Source: Promethearchaeota archaeon
Lineage (GTDB): Archaea; Asgardarchaeota; Lokiarchaeia; Sigynarchaeales; SOKP01
Direction of reading: 5' to 3'
Assembly (NCBI GenBank): GCA_019058515.1
Contig: JAHPYY010000111.1
Span: 1 to 64,000, forward strand
Length of the DNA stretch: 64,000 nucleotides
The notes under the pieces are model-generated. The model was not told the origin of the DNA. It saw nothing but the letters and a program-made list of their open reading frames with translations, and made no database searches. Below, piece after piece: positions 25,675-35,439 of this stretch (position 1 is the first letter of the stretch; the number at the start of each line of letters is the position of its first letter). A program made the translations under genes and the position numbers.

Positions 25675-25860
25675 ATGAACGATAAGAGGGAAATAAAAAA
25701 AATTAAAGGATTATTGAATCCATTTGTTACAATTTGTCCCGTGTGTGGGTACAGTTTCAAATCTAGAGATATTGGCGTTTTAAAATCCAAACCACTTTGT
25801 TGCCCGATGTGTGGACATACATTTTATTCTCCAAATTCTCTTAAAAAAGAGTATTATTAA
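25675..25860 (+). CDS. Small double-CxxC zinc-ribbon protein, 61 aa
   Basis: A 61-residue protein with ICPVCG at residues 20-25 and CCPMCGH near 42-48, a classic two-knuckle zinc ribbon. A Lys-rich N-terminus suggests nucleic-acid or protein binding. It starts 42 bases after the glycerate kinase stop and may be on the same transcript. Function unknown. Confidence 0.75.
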   Translation: MNDKREIKKIKGLLNPFVTICPVCGYSFKSRDIGVLKSKPLCCPMCGHTFYSPNSLKKEYY

Positions 25861-26043
25861 CTCAAAGCAAAATTTATCTAGACACTGATCTAATGATATA
25901 AACCATGGATTAAAGATGAATCCATGAATTCTAGGATAAAAGTTTTTTAACTAAGTTTTTTTATTTTATTTTACCTCAGAAATTATTTATTAATCCATAA
26001 ATAACATAGATTTTGTCAAAAATGGAAACCTAAGGGATATAAT

Positions 26044-28242
26044 ATGGCTAGAAAAAAAGATAAAGATAAGAAAAAGCCAGAAGAAACTAAAGGCGCATAC
26101 GGCTGGGGAGAAGAAGAGAAAACCGAAGAACTTGCTGCTGAAGGATTAAAAAGAACAGATATGGATGAAGGAAGAGTAGAACTCGTCGATAGAGATTTAT
26201 CTACTCCAGTAATTGAGACTTACGATAAAGATACTGGAGAAATTGAAGGTGCAGTTTTACTAAAAGACGGAAATCGAGAAGGATTACTGGCACAAGTGAA
26301 GATAATCGAAGAGGTGAGCGTAGAGCAAGACCACTACGCCAGTCTTGAATCAATAGGCTTTAACGGTAAATTAAATGTAGAAAATCCGAGTTCGAAGGAT
26401 AGATTATGGGATATAGACATTAAGCTTAAAAACATCGAATCTACCAATCTAAAATCAGACGAGATCTCAATTAGAGAACTTGGAGTTGATGAGGACGACA
26501 ATGTAGATTCTCGGGAATTTGAAATAACTGGTGAAGCGAAAAACTTACTGTTAATTAAAGAATTTATCAATACATTACCTAATGCAGATGATATTCTAAA
26601 TATTAGCGACATCGAAACCGAATTATTAAAAATTAGGGATAAAACCAGCGAAGACGTTAAAATCACGAAAAAAGAAACTTATAGTGAAGATGAGGAGGAG
26701 GAGGAAGAAGAGGACGAGGATTACGACGCGGGAGCGGAAGAATATAGCTTAGAATCTTACGGAATATCTATTGATAAAGAAAATACAGTAACATTCGCTA
26801 TAGCTATGAGGAGTTTGTTTGAAAAACCACTTGCAAATGTTAAGGTTACGAAAACCATCCTAAACGAGTTCGATAAACCAAGAATTGTGGATACTACAAT
26901 AGGTAAAGCCGATCAAGAAGGAGACACGATTGTCTGGACTATAGATCGCCTTGAACCAGAAACCACTGCGCTATTGAAGTTTACTTGTACAATCACAGTT
27001 AACGATATCGATGCTCGAAAAACGGGACCAATTGAAGTAGAGTATCAAGCCGCTTCCTCGTTTGCTGGAGGGATGGAAATTGATCAATTCGACGCATATA
27101 CGAGAAATCGATTTTACGTAGAAAAAGTGGAACGAGACGAGGAACCTGGCGTATGGGACTGTAAACTAGTCTTTGCAAATACCTCCGAGTTTATTTTGGG
27201 ACTTTTTAACGCAGATGTATACGCCACTGACGATGCATCCACCAAATTTGTCGACATTGATCCCGAAGAAGTACCAAGGCTACCTGCAGGTGCAGAGTGG
27301 CATTCCACTAAATGGCAATACGAAAGCGATGATTTTCCCCAGTTTAGAAAGAAAATAGAATTCAGAGTCGTACCTGATTTTCAAACCATTGTAAACGGGG
27401 CTATAAGCATTGGAGAAGTGGAGCTTGCGATCGCTAGCATCACCGGCTCAGTAGTGTATAGCCTTAAAGAAGAAATTCCTGAGAGAGAAGAAGAAGCTGA
27501 AGAAGTCGAAGAAGCACCCCTTATTATTGTACCTACCTTTAAAGAACAGAATGTCTGGGCTTCACTAAAGATGGCAAATAACGGTTCAGCTCCATTAAAC
27601 GAGGTTTCAATTGTACAACAATTTTTCACGGATGAGTTCCAACCACCCAACTCAGATGAAATAAAATTAATTTGGAACGGGGGAGAAGTGGAATTAGATT
27701 CCTCCGCAGTTAGCACGGGAGGAAACGAACTCAGAATAGAGCTCACCGACCTTAAAGATTCCAGTACGGGCATGCTTGACCCAGAAGGCGAAATTGAATT
27801 TCAATATCCGATTCATTCAATTAATCCTGCAGTAGAATCCCGGTTCGAGTCAGAAATAGTGTATGTTGCAAATACATTTCCACAATCCGAAGAACTTGAA
27901 TTTCGACCGGTCGTTCCAATCATCGAGGCAGTACATATACGTCGCAAATTTCGTGTTGGAAAGGAAGTGGTTCCAATCTCAAGCCTCGGAGACTACCAAA
28001 TTATACTTTATGTTGAGAATATCTCCGAGAGCCCACTTGAAAATTTCGTCCTATTAGATAAAGTGCCTGATAATTTTGAATACGGGGATTATTCAGTTGA
28101 ACCTGAAATAACCGATGAAGTCGGCTCTGATACCCTTAAGTGGGAATTAGATCCATTAGAAGAAGGCGATAAATTGGAAATCACTTACGAGATTCACGGC
28201 AAGGGCGATTACAAACCATCCGATGCGCAAGTAGCGTATTAA
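26044..28242 (+). CDS. Acidic multidomain protein with Ig-like/DUF11-like beta-sandwich repeats
   Basis: A 732-residue protein with no signal peptide and no transmembrane helix. It starts with a Lys-rich stretch (residues 1-20), then acidic linkers, including a run of Asp/Glu near 215-230 and another near 485-500. At least three beta-sandwich units recur with patterns of the type VTFAIAMRSLFEKPLANVKV, WASLKMANNGSAPLNEVSI and IILYVENISESPLENFVLLD. Each is followed by a GDTIVWTIDRLEPE-type turn, resembling the DUF11/CARDB fold usual in exported adhesins. Its lack of export signals implies a cytoplasmic scaffold or an unrecognised secretion route. Function unknown. Confidence 0.8.
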   Translation: MARKKDKDKKKPEETKGAYGWGEEEKTEELAAEGLKRTDMDEGRVELVDRDLSTPVIETYDKDTGEIEGAVLLKDGNREGLLAQVKIIEEVSVEQDHYASLESIGFNGKLNVENPSSKDRLWDIDIKLKNIESTNLKSDEISIRELGVDEDDNVDSREFEITGEAKNLLLIKEFINTLPNADDILNISDIETELLKIRDKTSEDVKITKKETYSEDEEEEEEEDEDYDAGAEEYSLESYGISIDKENTVTFAIAMRSLFEKPLANVKVTKTILNEFDKPRIVDTTIGKADQEGDTIVWTIDRLEPETTALLKFTCTITVNDIDARKTGPIEVEYQAASSFAGGMEIDQFDAYTRNRFYVEKVERDEEPGVWDCKLVFANTSEFILGLFNADVYATDDASTKFVDIDPEEVPRLPAGAEWHSTKWQYESDDFPQFRKKIEFRVVPDFQTIVNGAISIGEVELAIASITGSVVYSLKEEIPEREEEAEEVEEAPLIIVPTFKEQNVWASLKMANNGSAPLNEVSIVQQFFTDEFQPPNSDEIKLIWNGGEVELDSSAVSTGGNELRIELTDLKDSSTGMLDPEGEIEFQYPIHSINPAVESRFESEIVYVANTFPQSEELEFRPVVPIIEAVHIRRKFRVGKEVVPISSLGDYQIILYVENISESPLENFVLLDKVPDNFEYGDYSVEPEITDEVGSDTLKWELDPLEEGDKLEITYEIHGKGDYKPSDAQVAY

Positions 28243-28368
28243 TCTACATTAAAATTAATTTTAATTTTTTTATCTATTTTTATATTATTTTTGTAAGTCT
28301 TGTCAAAATTCAAGACAATATTTTGAAATAAAATAAAAATTGAGTTAGGCTTAAGATCGCTATAATAT

Positions 28369-28560
28369 CTACTTTCTATCTGTAATCACAAGGATATCAT
28401 CAAGAGAGATATAAGATTGGTTATTGTTTTTGTCTTCTAGAATCAAAATATCTGTTTCAGTAATAGATTTTATTACTCCAGCAAATTCTTTGTTAATATC
28501 TTTGATATAAATATAAACATAGTGATCAATTAAATCCTTTACAATTTGTTTCGGAATCAT
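28369..28560 (-). CDS. Short Sm-like fold protein, 63 aa
   Basis: 63 residues with a short helix (IPKQIVKDLI), a strand pair HVY-like YVYIYIKDINKEFAGVIKSI resembling Sm1, and YISLDDILVITDR resembling Sm2 without the RGDN motif. It may be a minimal Sm/Hfq-type protein, distinct from the canonical LSm at 18721-18984. It is divergent from the propeller gene with a 188-base shared upstream region. Confidence 0.6.
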   Translation of the reverse strand: MIPKQIVKDLIDHYVYIYIKDINKEFAGVIKSITETDILILEDKNNNQSYISLDDILVITDRK

Positions 28561-28748
28561 ACCAATCTCTTGTTTTTTTAGTTTTGACCTTTATTTTATG
28601 AAAAGTGACTTAAATCTATTATATGTAAAGTGATGTGCAAGTTAATATATTTTTTACTCCCTAGTTTTGTTATCAAAACTAATAAATAACCGTTATTTTT
28701 CTATATTTTTAGGAATATAGAGACTTGACAGAAGTATAAGATGATACG

Positions 28749-30068
28749 ATGATCCGAAAAAGATTTCACTTAGACTGGATTTTCGAGTGTTCCGACGCAG
28801 TACTTGCCTGCTCGGCTCTACGATACAAGAATAAGGAATATTTGGTGTTTGGAGGACACGATAAAACCCTTTACTTGATGGATACAGAAGAAGGAATGGA
28901 AATTATTGACGAGGTGAACTTCGACGGCTGGGTTCGATGCATTTATGTAATTGACATAGATAGAGACAATAACCAAGAAGTACTGGTTGGTTCTGGCGAT
29001 GGAAGCTTCTTAGTAGTGAAAAACGATACCACTACTGACAAATTCGTAGGAATTCTAAGGTATCATTCAGATGGAAAAGTTCTTTGTTGTACAGCCGGCG
29101 AATTTGCAAATAATGGAGAGGTTCAGTTAATTTTTGGAGGAGAAGATAAAACTTTAAAAATTTTTAGCAGTATAGAGTCCAAAAATCCAGATTTTACGCT
29201 ATATTACGATTCTTGGGTAACTGTTTGCGCGTTGGGACACCTAAAGCTACCAGACTCTAGAAAACCTCAACTATGTTTAATTGTGGGAACTAAAACGGGA
29301 ATTCTTCAAGTAATTCGCATGATCGATGGTAAACCGGATATTTGTTGGCAGCGAGATTTCAACTCACAAATTAATGTGATCCAAATTGGTGATGTGGCAC
29401 ACGATGGTTACAACGAAATTGTGTTAGCAACAGACGATTCATATATCAAAATAATTGATTCATTAGGTAAAAACCTTAAATACATTAAAGTACATAACGG
29501 TCGTCCTTTATCGATCGTTATTGAAGATGTGGATGGTGATAACGCCAATGAAATTATTGCGGGTTGCGCCGACGGATCGCTTAAGGTGTACGAAAACACT
29601 TCCAAGGATTCTACGGATTTTCGCCTAAAATGGAAAACTAAAGTGTCTACTTCCATAAAGGATATGTTCATTATCGACGATTCAGTAGGAGGGATAAAGC
29701 ACATTATTTTTGGGGGATACGATAGGACTATAAGACAAGTTACGGATTTTGAATGGGGAAAGAAACCTACACTTGATGTTCCAAAGTACATCGAACCACC
29801 TAAAGTATCTAACGCTCAAAAAAGAAGAGATGCGAAAAGAGAAAGAAAATTAAAACCAATTCCCACGAATTTAAGGGGTTTTATAATAGGTATTTTCAAA
29901 AAACACAAATTTTTAAACTCTTTAGATGTTCTCAAGCAAGAGTTAAGTGATATAGGATATTCGGATGATGTTATAAAAAATGAGATCGAGATATTAAAAT
30001 CTGAAGATCATATTAAACAAGAAGAACAGAATCTGAAAGTTTGGGTTATAAACAAGGATTTGGTTTAA
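28749..30068 (+). CDS. FG-GAP/WD-like beta-propeller protein with C-terminal basic linker and helical domain
   Basis: 439 residues. Residues 1-340 hold about seven repeats of the form [strand]-GGxDKTLxxx (for example FGGHDKTLYLMD, FGGEDKTLKIFS, FGGYDRTIRQV). Asp-rich loops DIDRDNNQE, DVAHDGYNE and DVDGDNANE look like the calcium loops of FG-GAP/integrin-type propellers. Residues 350-370 are a strongly basic linker and 375-439 look like a winged-helix or small helical domain. No export signal, so likely a cytoplasmic scaffold, perhaps nucleic-acid linked. The architecture recalls eukaryotic trafficking propellers (BBS-like), but this is fold-level similarity only. Confidence 0.75.
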   Translation: MIRKRFHLDWIFECSDAVLACSALRYKNKEYLVFGGHDKTLYLMDTEEGMEIIDEVNFDGWVRCIYVIDIDRDNNQEVLVGSGDGSFLVVKNDTTTDKFVGILRYHSDGKVLCCTAGEFANNGEVQLIFGGEDKTLKIFSSIESKNPDFTLYYDSWVTVCALGHLKLPDSRKPQLCLIVGTKTGILQVIRMIDGKPDICWQRDFNSQINVIQIGDVAHDGYNEIVLATDDSYIKIIDSLGKNLKYIKVHNGRPLSIVIEDVDGDNANEIIAGCADGSLKVYENTSKDSTDFRLKWKTKVSTSIKDMFIIDDSVGGIKHIIFGGYDRTIRQVTDFEWGKKPTLDVPKYIEPPKVSNAQKRRDAKRERKLKPIPTNLRGFIIGIFKKHKFLNSLDVLKQELSDIGYSDDVIKNEIEILKSEDHIKQEEQNLKVWVINKDLV

Positions 30069-30093
30069 TGACGAATTTTTTGTCACATCATTT

Positions 30094-30549
30094 TTACATA
30101 AAAAAATTCCTCATTTCATCGGAAAATGGTTTGAATTGGTCTAGCTCCGTAAAATCTTTGTGATTGTACTTCTGTTTGAACAATTCTATAATGGGAGTAG
30201 CTTTTTCGAAAAATTTCCTTACAAATTTATCAGCGTTCTTTCTTTTTCTCTCTACAAGTCCGTATAAAATAACAGGTTCTTCCTCATTGTTATCAGATGG
30301 TTGAATTAAATTAATTTTAAATATAAAGAGGAAGTTCTGCATTTCTAAATATTCCAATGATGTGTTGCCAAAAGCACTCTCTGCAAAAGTTGTTATGGCT
30401 GAAATAAAAGCACTTCTTAAATCTACATCTGTGCTTCTTGCATCTTTTACAACGGGCAATTTTTTGAATTTATGGTTGACTAAAAGAAAACCTCTGAAAA
30501 CTATGCCTATTTCGTATAGATCTTTCATAATACCCGTCTCAGATTGCAA
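30094..30549 (-). CDS. Longin/roadblock-type small protein
   Basis: 151 residues with the order beta-beta-alpha-beta-beta-alpha expected for longin or Roadblock folds: LYEIGIVFRGFLLVNH, helix DLRSAFISAITTFAES, strand YLEMQNFLFIFKI, strand PVILYGLVERK, then a long helix. In Asgard archaea such proteins accompany Ras-like GTPases and may be regulators or scaffolds. The assignment rests on pattern rather than clear motifs. It converges with the propeller gene (25 bases between the stops). Confidence 0.6.
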   Translation of the reverse strand: MQSETGIMKDLYEIGIVFRGFLLVNHKFKKLPVVKDARSTDVDLRSAFISAITTFAESAFGNTSLEYLEMQNFLFIFKINLIQPSDNNEEEPVILYGLVERKRKNADKFVRKFFEKATPIIELFKQKYNHKDFTELDQFKPFSDEMRNFFM

Positions 30550-30688
30550 GAATACTTGAATAAATACAGATGCTAAAGTTTAATAGAGAACTAATTTGGA
30601 ATTATAAACTATTTATTTAGATTACCATAGAAAACTAAGTATTTATTTTTATAATATTTTATTACGGGCGTAAACAAATCAATAAAAA

Positions 30689-31495
30689 TTATAATTCCCC
30701 CTTTTTTTCAAGAATAATCACCTCTTGAGGACATTTGGAAACACATACCCCACATCCAAAGCATTTCTTTGGGTCGAAATTAAGGTGCATTTTTACAAGC
30801 CTTCTAGCCCCAAAATAACACCACTGCTCACAAGTTCCACAATTTGTACATTTTTCAAGATTAGTGGAAGCTATAAAATCGCTTTTAACAATATGGGGTG
30901 CACCATGCTTTAAGAAGTTCTTTAGCACTATACAACAACAAGGACAGCAATTACAAATGACATAATAAAATTCGGGGCTTGGAAAATAAATAAATTGATG
31001 AACTAACCCTCTCTCTTCAGTCGCTCGGAGTAAATTCCTTATTTCTTCTTTTGAAACGCGTTTTAACCTTTCAGATTTGAAGGGGATTTCTCTTAACGAT
31101 TTACCGTACCCTACATGTATACACGTATAGAGTGGATTATCGCAATTAGGTTCATTGTACTTTCTCTGAACGCTTCGGCAATAACACCAACCAATACCAG
31201 TTACATTAGATTTCTCTAATAGCGCTTCAATTTCTTGGGTGGGTAAAAATTTTGTATCTACATCGATATTTATATTTAAAGGTAAAACTCGACCTCCCCA
31301 ACGATTTCTTATTAGATATTTATTTAGGATTCCCATGGAATAAATATTGAAGCGTAAATCTATTCTCCTCAAAAATTCTAAAAGAGAGACCTCGAATAAT
31401 CCGAAAATTCCAGAAAGTAATTTTCCTAACGATGTTGATTTTTGAAGTAGACGATCGACCCAATGGTATTTCTTAATTTTCGAGAGGTTTGACAT
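30689..31495 (-). CDS. Fe-S protein with Cys-rich domain and two C-terminal 4Fe-4S clusters
   Basis: 268 residues. The C-terminus has two ferredoxin motifs: CTNCGTCEQWC (third Cys spacing typical, following CP replaced by CY) and CFGCGVCVSKCPQEV. The middle holds more Cys, in GWCYCRS, YTCIHVG and VICNCCPCCC, which may bind further clusters or another metal. The N-terminal 90 residues are basic with a hydrophobic stretch near 25-45, possibly membrane-associated. Electron carrier is the safe call; partner unknown. Confidence 0.8.
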   Translation of the reverse strand: MSNLSKIKKYHWVDRLLQKSTSLGKLLSGIFGLFEVSLLEFLRRIDLRFNIYSMGILNKYLIRNRWGGRVLPLNINIDVDTKFLPTQEIEALLEKSNVTGIGWCYCRSVQRKYNEPNCDNPLYTCIHVGYGKSLREIPFKSERLKRVSKEEIRNLLRATEERGLVHQFIYFPSPEFYYVICNCCPCCCIVLKNFLKHGAPHIVKSDFIASTNLEKCTNCGTCEQWCYFGARRLVKMHLNFDPKKCFGCGVCVSKCPQEVIILEKKGEL

Positions 31496-31595
31496 ATTAG
31501 ATAAATTGTCACGATACTAAAAACAGTAATTTTAAGTAATCTTTATTGTTTGGGTTTTGCTTGAAAGATTAGCTAATAATACTCGTTTTTTCAAG

Positions 31596-32405
31596 TTAGG
31601 AGCAATACAAAACAAAATTGTGAGAATTGGTATAAAGTTTAAAATTTGGTAGATTAGAGCTCTCCTCTCTTAAAATTGAAAATTCAATTTTGTTCTGAGG
31701 AATCCCTGTGAGACTTTGATAAAAATTTAGATTTCTACGCAACGATTCAAGTGAGATCTGCATGGTGGTTTCTTTCACTAGTTCTATACTACTTGGAATT
31801 TTCAAGCAAAAGAATTTTTGAGTTTTTACGCCTTTCAACTTAAGGAAGTCAATTAATTCATAGGTACGAACCGAGGGTATTGTTTCAAAAGGATCGATAA
31901 TTTTTCTACAAAGAAAACTTAAATTATCGTTTTCTATATTACGGAAAATAAAACACTTTAATACTATATCGTAAAATACGTGAAACTGGTTATTGCAATC
32001 CTTCCAAAACAAAATCACTTGTAGGAATTCGTTGTCAATTACATCGTTGACAAGTAGTTCGCGATTATATTTCTGTTGTAGCGCTTCCTCAATAATAAAA
32101 TTGAAATTTTGGGGAGTTGAATCAATAAGATTAATGATTTTTACATTGTAATTTGGATCGTTTAGTAGACTCCACCGAATTAGCTTCTTTCCAGCTTTTG
32201 GAAAGAATTGGTAAATTAATTTTAAGACTTGGTATCTTAAATCGTTATTATTATGATTTAAAATGAGATGTTCTAACTTATCATAAGTAGCACTGCTACT
32301 AAAATCACAACCCTTCAATTCTGAGAGAATTTTAAGCTTTTCATCATCTGAAATTGTATTGTTAAGAGCGTATATGATAGAATTCGACAGGCTTTTGTTT
32401 GACAT
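31596..32405 (-). CDS. Helical-repeat protein of unknown function
   Basis: 269 residues. The N-terminal half shows HEAT-like helix pairs (LRYQVLKLIYQFFPKAGKKLI). The C-terminal half is mixed, with a strand-rich end. No catalytic motif, signal or membrane segment. The N-terminal half resembles the helical protein at 35440-35982 in style, but I cannot call them homologous with certainty. Confidence 0.6.
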   Translation of the reverse strand: MSNKSLSNSIIYALNNTISDDEKLKILSELKGCDFSSSATYDKLEHLILNHNNNDLRYQVLKLIYQFFPKAGKKLIRWSLLNDPNYNVKIINLIDSTPQNFNFIIEEALQQKYNRELLVNDVIDNEFLQVILFWKDCNNQFHVFYDIVLKCFIFRNIENDNLSFLCRKIIDPFETIPSVRTYELIDFLKLKGVKTQKFFCLKIPSSIELVKETTMQISLESLRRNLNFYQSLTGIPQNKIEFSILREESSNLPNFKLYTNSHNFVLYCS

Positions 32406-32603
32406 CAGATACTATAAGTTCAAATGTGGGTGAATAGTTTCGAGTAATAATTAAAAAATGCTTGAATCTATATAAAGAAAAAATGGTAAATAGCTTAATT
32501 TCTAGAAGTATATCCACTTCTTGGTATCGAATGACACGCTACTTGTTTCTTAGTGTCACCTTCAAACATACTCTCAATTAAACCAGCAGTAGAAATAACA
32601 ATT

Positions 32604-33455
32604 CTACGCAGTTGACATAGGTAAATCGTCCGGATTTTGCCCTTCCATAATATACTCGTGCCTTTTTCTTAGTAAATCTTTCCACCAAGATAAATCGTCG
32701 GTCACTATATAAAATCGGTTTTTTTTAATGCCATCAAAAGTTTTTTCTGCTATTATATCGCAAGTAATACCTGTCGTTAGAACCTTTCGAAGTCTCCTCA
32801 ATCTTCTTTTAGTCACGCTTGCAATCTCCTTTTGTTGGTTCGTTAATTCTATAGGCCTATGAGCTTCTGATTCGGATAGTTGCGTATTGGCATAAGAGGG
32901 GCAAACAACTGACACATTCACGTTAGCTTTTAATTCATTTAGCTCAGAGTAAAGAGTTTCTGATAGAGCAACAATTGCTTTTTTGGTAATTCCGTATATT
33001 CCTTGACCAGGTAATAATCCCGTAATGGAAGCAGTATTAATTATATGGCTTTCTATTTGCTGTTTTAGAAGGATCGGGACGAAAACTTTGACACCATAAA
33101 TTACACCCCACAGATTGACACCTAAAAGCCAATTCCAATCTTCTATGGTATGTTCCCACAAATAGTTTGTAGTGAAAACACCAGCGTTATTAAACAACAT
33201 GTGGATTTCATTAAATCGATCCAAAGTCTTGTCAGCTAAAGATTGAACATCTTTGTACTTGGAAACATCAGTCTTCACTAGTAATATGTCATCATCTTGT
33301 GCGTTTATCTCTCTTCTTGTTTTTATTAGTTTTTCTTTGTCAATATCAGCTAATACTACCTTCATTCCTTCGTCGACGCATTTAACTGCAAGAGCGTGTC
33401 CAATTCCGCTTGCTGCACCAGTAATTACGGCTATTTTATTTTTAAATTCATTCAT
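32604..33455 (-). CDS. Short-chain dehydrogenase/reductase
   Basis: A 283-residue classical SDR. TGAASGIG (about 13-20) binds the nucleotide, Asp37 after VVLAD suggests NAD(H) preference, NNAGVF is the structural NAG motif, and the catalytic Ser in NTASITG and Tyr/Lys in YGITK are all present. The substrate is a carbonyl/alcohol of unknown nature; the C-terminal 60 residues are unusually basic. The 198 bases downstream hold only a short fragmentary frame. Confidence 0.93.
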   Translation of the reverse strand: MNEFKNKIAVITGAASGIGHALAVKCVDEGMKVVLADIDKEKLIKTRREINAQDDDILLVKTDVSKYKDVQSLADKTLDRFNEIHMLFNNAGVFTTNYLWEHTIEDWNWLLGVNLWGVIYGVKVFVPILLKQQIESHIINTASITGLLPGQGIYGITKKAIVALSETLYSELNELKANVNVSVVCPSYANTQLSESEAHRPIELTNQQKEIASVTKRRLRRLRKVLTTGITCDIIAEKTFDGIKKNRFYIVTDDLSWWKDLLRKRHEYIMEGQNPDDLPMSTA

Positions 33456-33740
33456 TTTATTTGTATAAAGATGTAATGGTTCTAATAAGATTATTTAAAA
33501 TGTAATAAAATTATAATTCCCAAGAAAATTAAAAATCTATTGGGAAATCATCGGGATTTATTTTGTAAATTCATAATATTTTATAGCTAAAGTCAGGATA
33601 AATGTTGTAAAATCTTAAGATTTTAATTTATATTTTAAATATTAATTTTAGAAATATCTTAATCTAATTTATTCGTAGTAAAATGTTATAAAATTAGGTG
33701 TACCTAATATTTATAATTAAAAAAATCTATTATTTGCTTA

Positions 33741-34613
33741 ATGACTGATAATGAAATTAAGTTTCCCGATATTACAAATTTATCAGAGCAATGGCAATTT
33801 TTTAATAAAGCAATTCAAAGTTTTAATAAATTCACTCTTGAAATTAAGGATCAACCTTGGGATTACTGGCGTTATGGTACTGGAGATAAAGCTTTGATTT
33901 TATTTCACGGAGCAATGATTGGACCAGAGATGTTCTTTTATCCTACTTATACATTATCAGAAAAGTACAAAATCATAATCCCGTTTATACCCGATAATTT
34001 ATCAAATACCAACGATTTGATCGCCGCGTTTAATGTCTTTATCAAACAAGAAAACATTAATCATGTAACTATCTTAGGTTATTCTTATGGGGGAGGGTTA
34101 GTTCAAGCGCTATTGGATTTCATACCCGAGAAAATAGATAGGGCAGTTTTAAGTCATACGGGAATGCTATGGGGTCGAGAAAAACCAAAAAGCATGAAGG
34201 TGTTAAAGCTACTGATTAAGTTAATCCCTTTATCTGTTCTAAAGAAGGCTTTACTAAAAAAGAGAATGCAAGAATATCCGAATGCTCCCTGGAACGACTT
34301 TTATCAAGAATATTTTAGTGGAAGAATGAATAATCTTAAAAAAATCACTCTCTTCCGTTATTTATCCACCGCAAACGAATTCCTTAAAAATTATCAACTA
34401 AACGAACCGAAGGAACGGAGATATAAAGGAACAGTCATACTTTTAGGAACTATCGGAGATGAAGACACATATCATCATTTTGATGCATTTCAAAAGATAT
34501 TTCCCGATGCTTTGGAACATGTGTTTAGCGAATCGGGAGGACACCATTTTATATTCTTAAATCCTAAGAAGTACACAGCAGAGCTGTATAAGTTATTAAG
34601 ATCTACTGAATAA
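33741..34613 (+). CDS. Alpha/beta hydrolase
   Basis: 290 residues. The oxyanion region is LILFHGAMIG, the nucleophile elbow GYSYGGG, and the likely catalytic His is in ESGGHHF near residue 275. The cap region (about 150-210) is basic and helical. Esterase, lipase or C-C hydrolase cannot be told apart. The 285 bases upstream hold nothing but an AT-rich promoter region. Confidence 0.88.
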   Translation: MTDNEIKFPDITNLSEQWQFFNKAIQSFNKFTLEIKDQPWDYWRYGTGDKALILFHGAMIGPEMFFYPTYTLSEKYKIIIPFIPDNLSNTNDLIAAFNVFIKQENINHVTILGYSYGGGLVQALLDFIPEKIDRAVLSHTGMLWGREKPKSMKVLKLLIKLIPLSVLKKALLKKRMQEYPNAPWNDFYQEYFSGRMNNLKKITLFRYLSTANEFLKNYQLNEPKERRYKGTVILLGTIGDEDTYHHFDAFQKIFPDALEHVFSESGGHHFIFLNPKKYTAELYKLLRSTE

Positions 34614-34635
34614 AGTCAATATGAAAAACTATAAG

Positions 34636-35295
34636 TCACTCCTTAATTTTAAGATTGCTAACGACTATCTGTTCGCAGATAAATTGATTATACGCCGCAA
34701 CTTGCGACATTCCCAGTGGTTCTTTTATTCCAGTGAATAAGTACTCTTCTAAGTAAAAATCATCTACTTTCCTTACCTTATTGAACACTTCTTCGCTGGA
34801 AAACCCCAAAAACGCGACAAATTCTGAGCGATTAGAAATGTTGTGGAAAACTCTCATCCATTGGGGGATGTGTTTAACTTCTTCGAATCGCATTCTCCTT
34901 ATATCTAAGAACTCCTTGATTAGTTTTTCGTTAATTAACCCGTGTACAACAATAAAGAATTTGTTAGCATTTAAGAACTCTCCAACCGATAAGCTTTCGT
35001 CAGAATTACAGAAAATTTCGAAGTAAGGCGTGGGTCCGAACGCTACCGAAGCAAAACGGTCGTCTCTTCTGGTTTTTAATATCGATTGAGCCGCATCGTG
35101 GTGTGATTTAGCATTATCCCATTCTGTAACAGCCCATATTACATGTGGTTGAATTTTACACTGAAAAAATTTCCTAAACAGCACTCCAATTTCATTAGTA
35201 AATTTCTTTTCGGATTCGACCAAACCCTCGAGATATTCATCCAGCGTACCATTTTCAACATAATCAGTACATACAGTATACATAATCACATTCAT
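34636..35295 (-). CDS. Possible dimeric alpha-beta barrel (ABM-like) protein
   Basis: 219 residues. The first half (to about 110) has a beta-alpha-beta pattern with VIWAVTEWDNAKSHHDAA, typical of antibiotic-biosynthesis-monooxygenase-like dimeric barrels, and the second half may be a second degenerate copy. No cofactor motif is visible. Function unknown. It converges with the alpha/beta hydrolase. Confidence 0.5.
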   Translation of the reverse strand: MNVIMYTVCTDYVENGTLDEYLEGLVESEKKFTNEIGVLFRKFFQCKIQPHVIWAVTEWDNAKSHHDAAQSILKTRRDDRFASVAFGPTPYFEIFCNSDESLSVGEFLNANKFFIVVHGLINEKLIKEFLDIRRMRFEEVKHIPQWMRVFHNISNRSEFVAFLGFSSEEVFNKVRKVDDFYLEEYLFTGIKEPLGMSQVAAYNQFICEQIVVSNLKIKE

Positions 35296-35439
35296 TCTTA
35301 GTTTGATATAATAACCAAAATTAAGACAATCATAGATTTATACTAAGCCATTTTAAAAAATAACCTATAATCTTAGAATAAACTCGAATTAAAAGGAACT
35401 ATTTTTAAGGTCGTTTAATACACTATAAGAGGGTTTCTA

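Noticed and set aside
32455..32603. Open minus-strand codons after the SDR stop (for example MFEGDTKKQVACHSIPRSG)
   Set aside because: Only 24 residues after its ATG, no ribosome site and no domain; at most a remnant.
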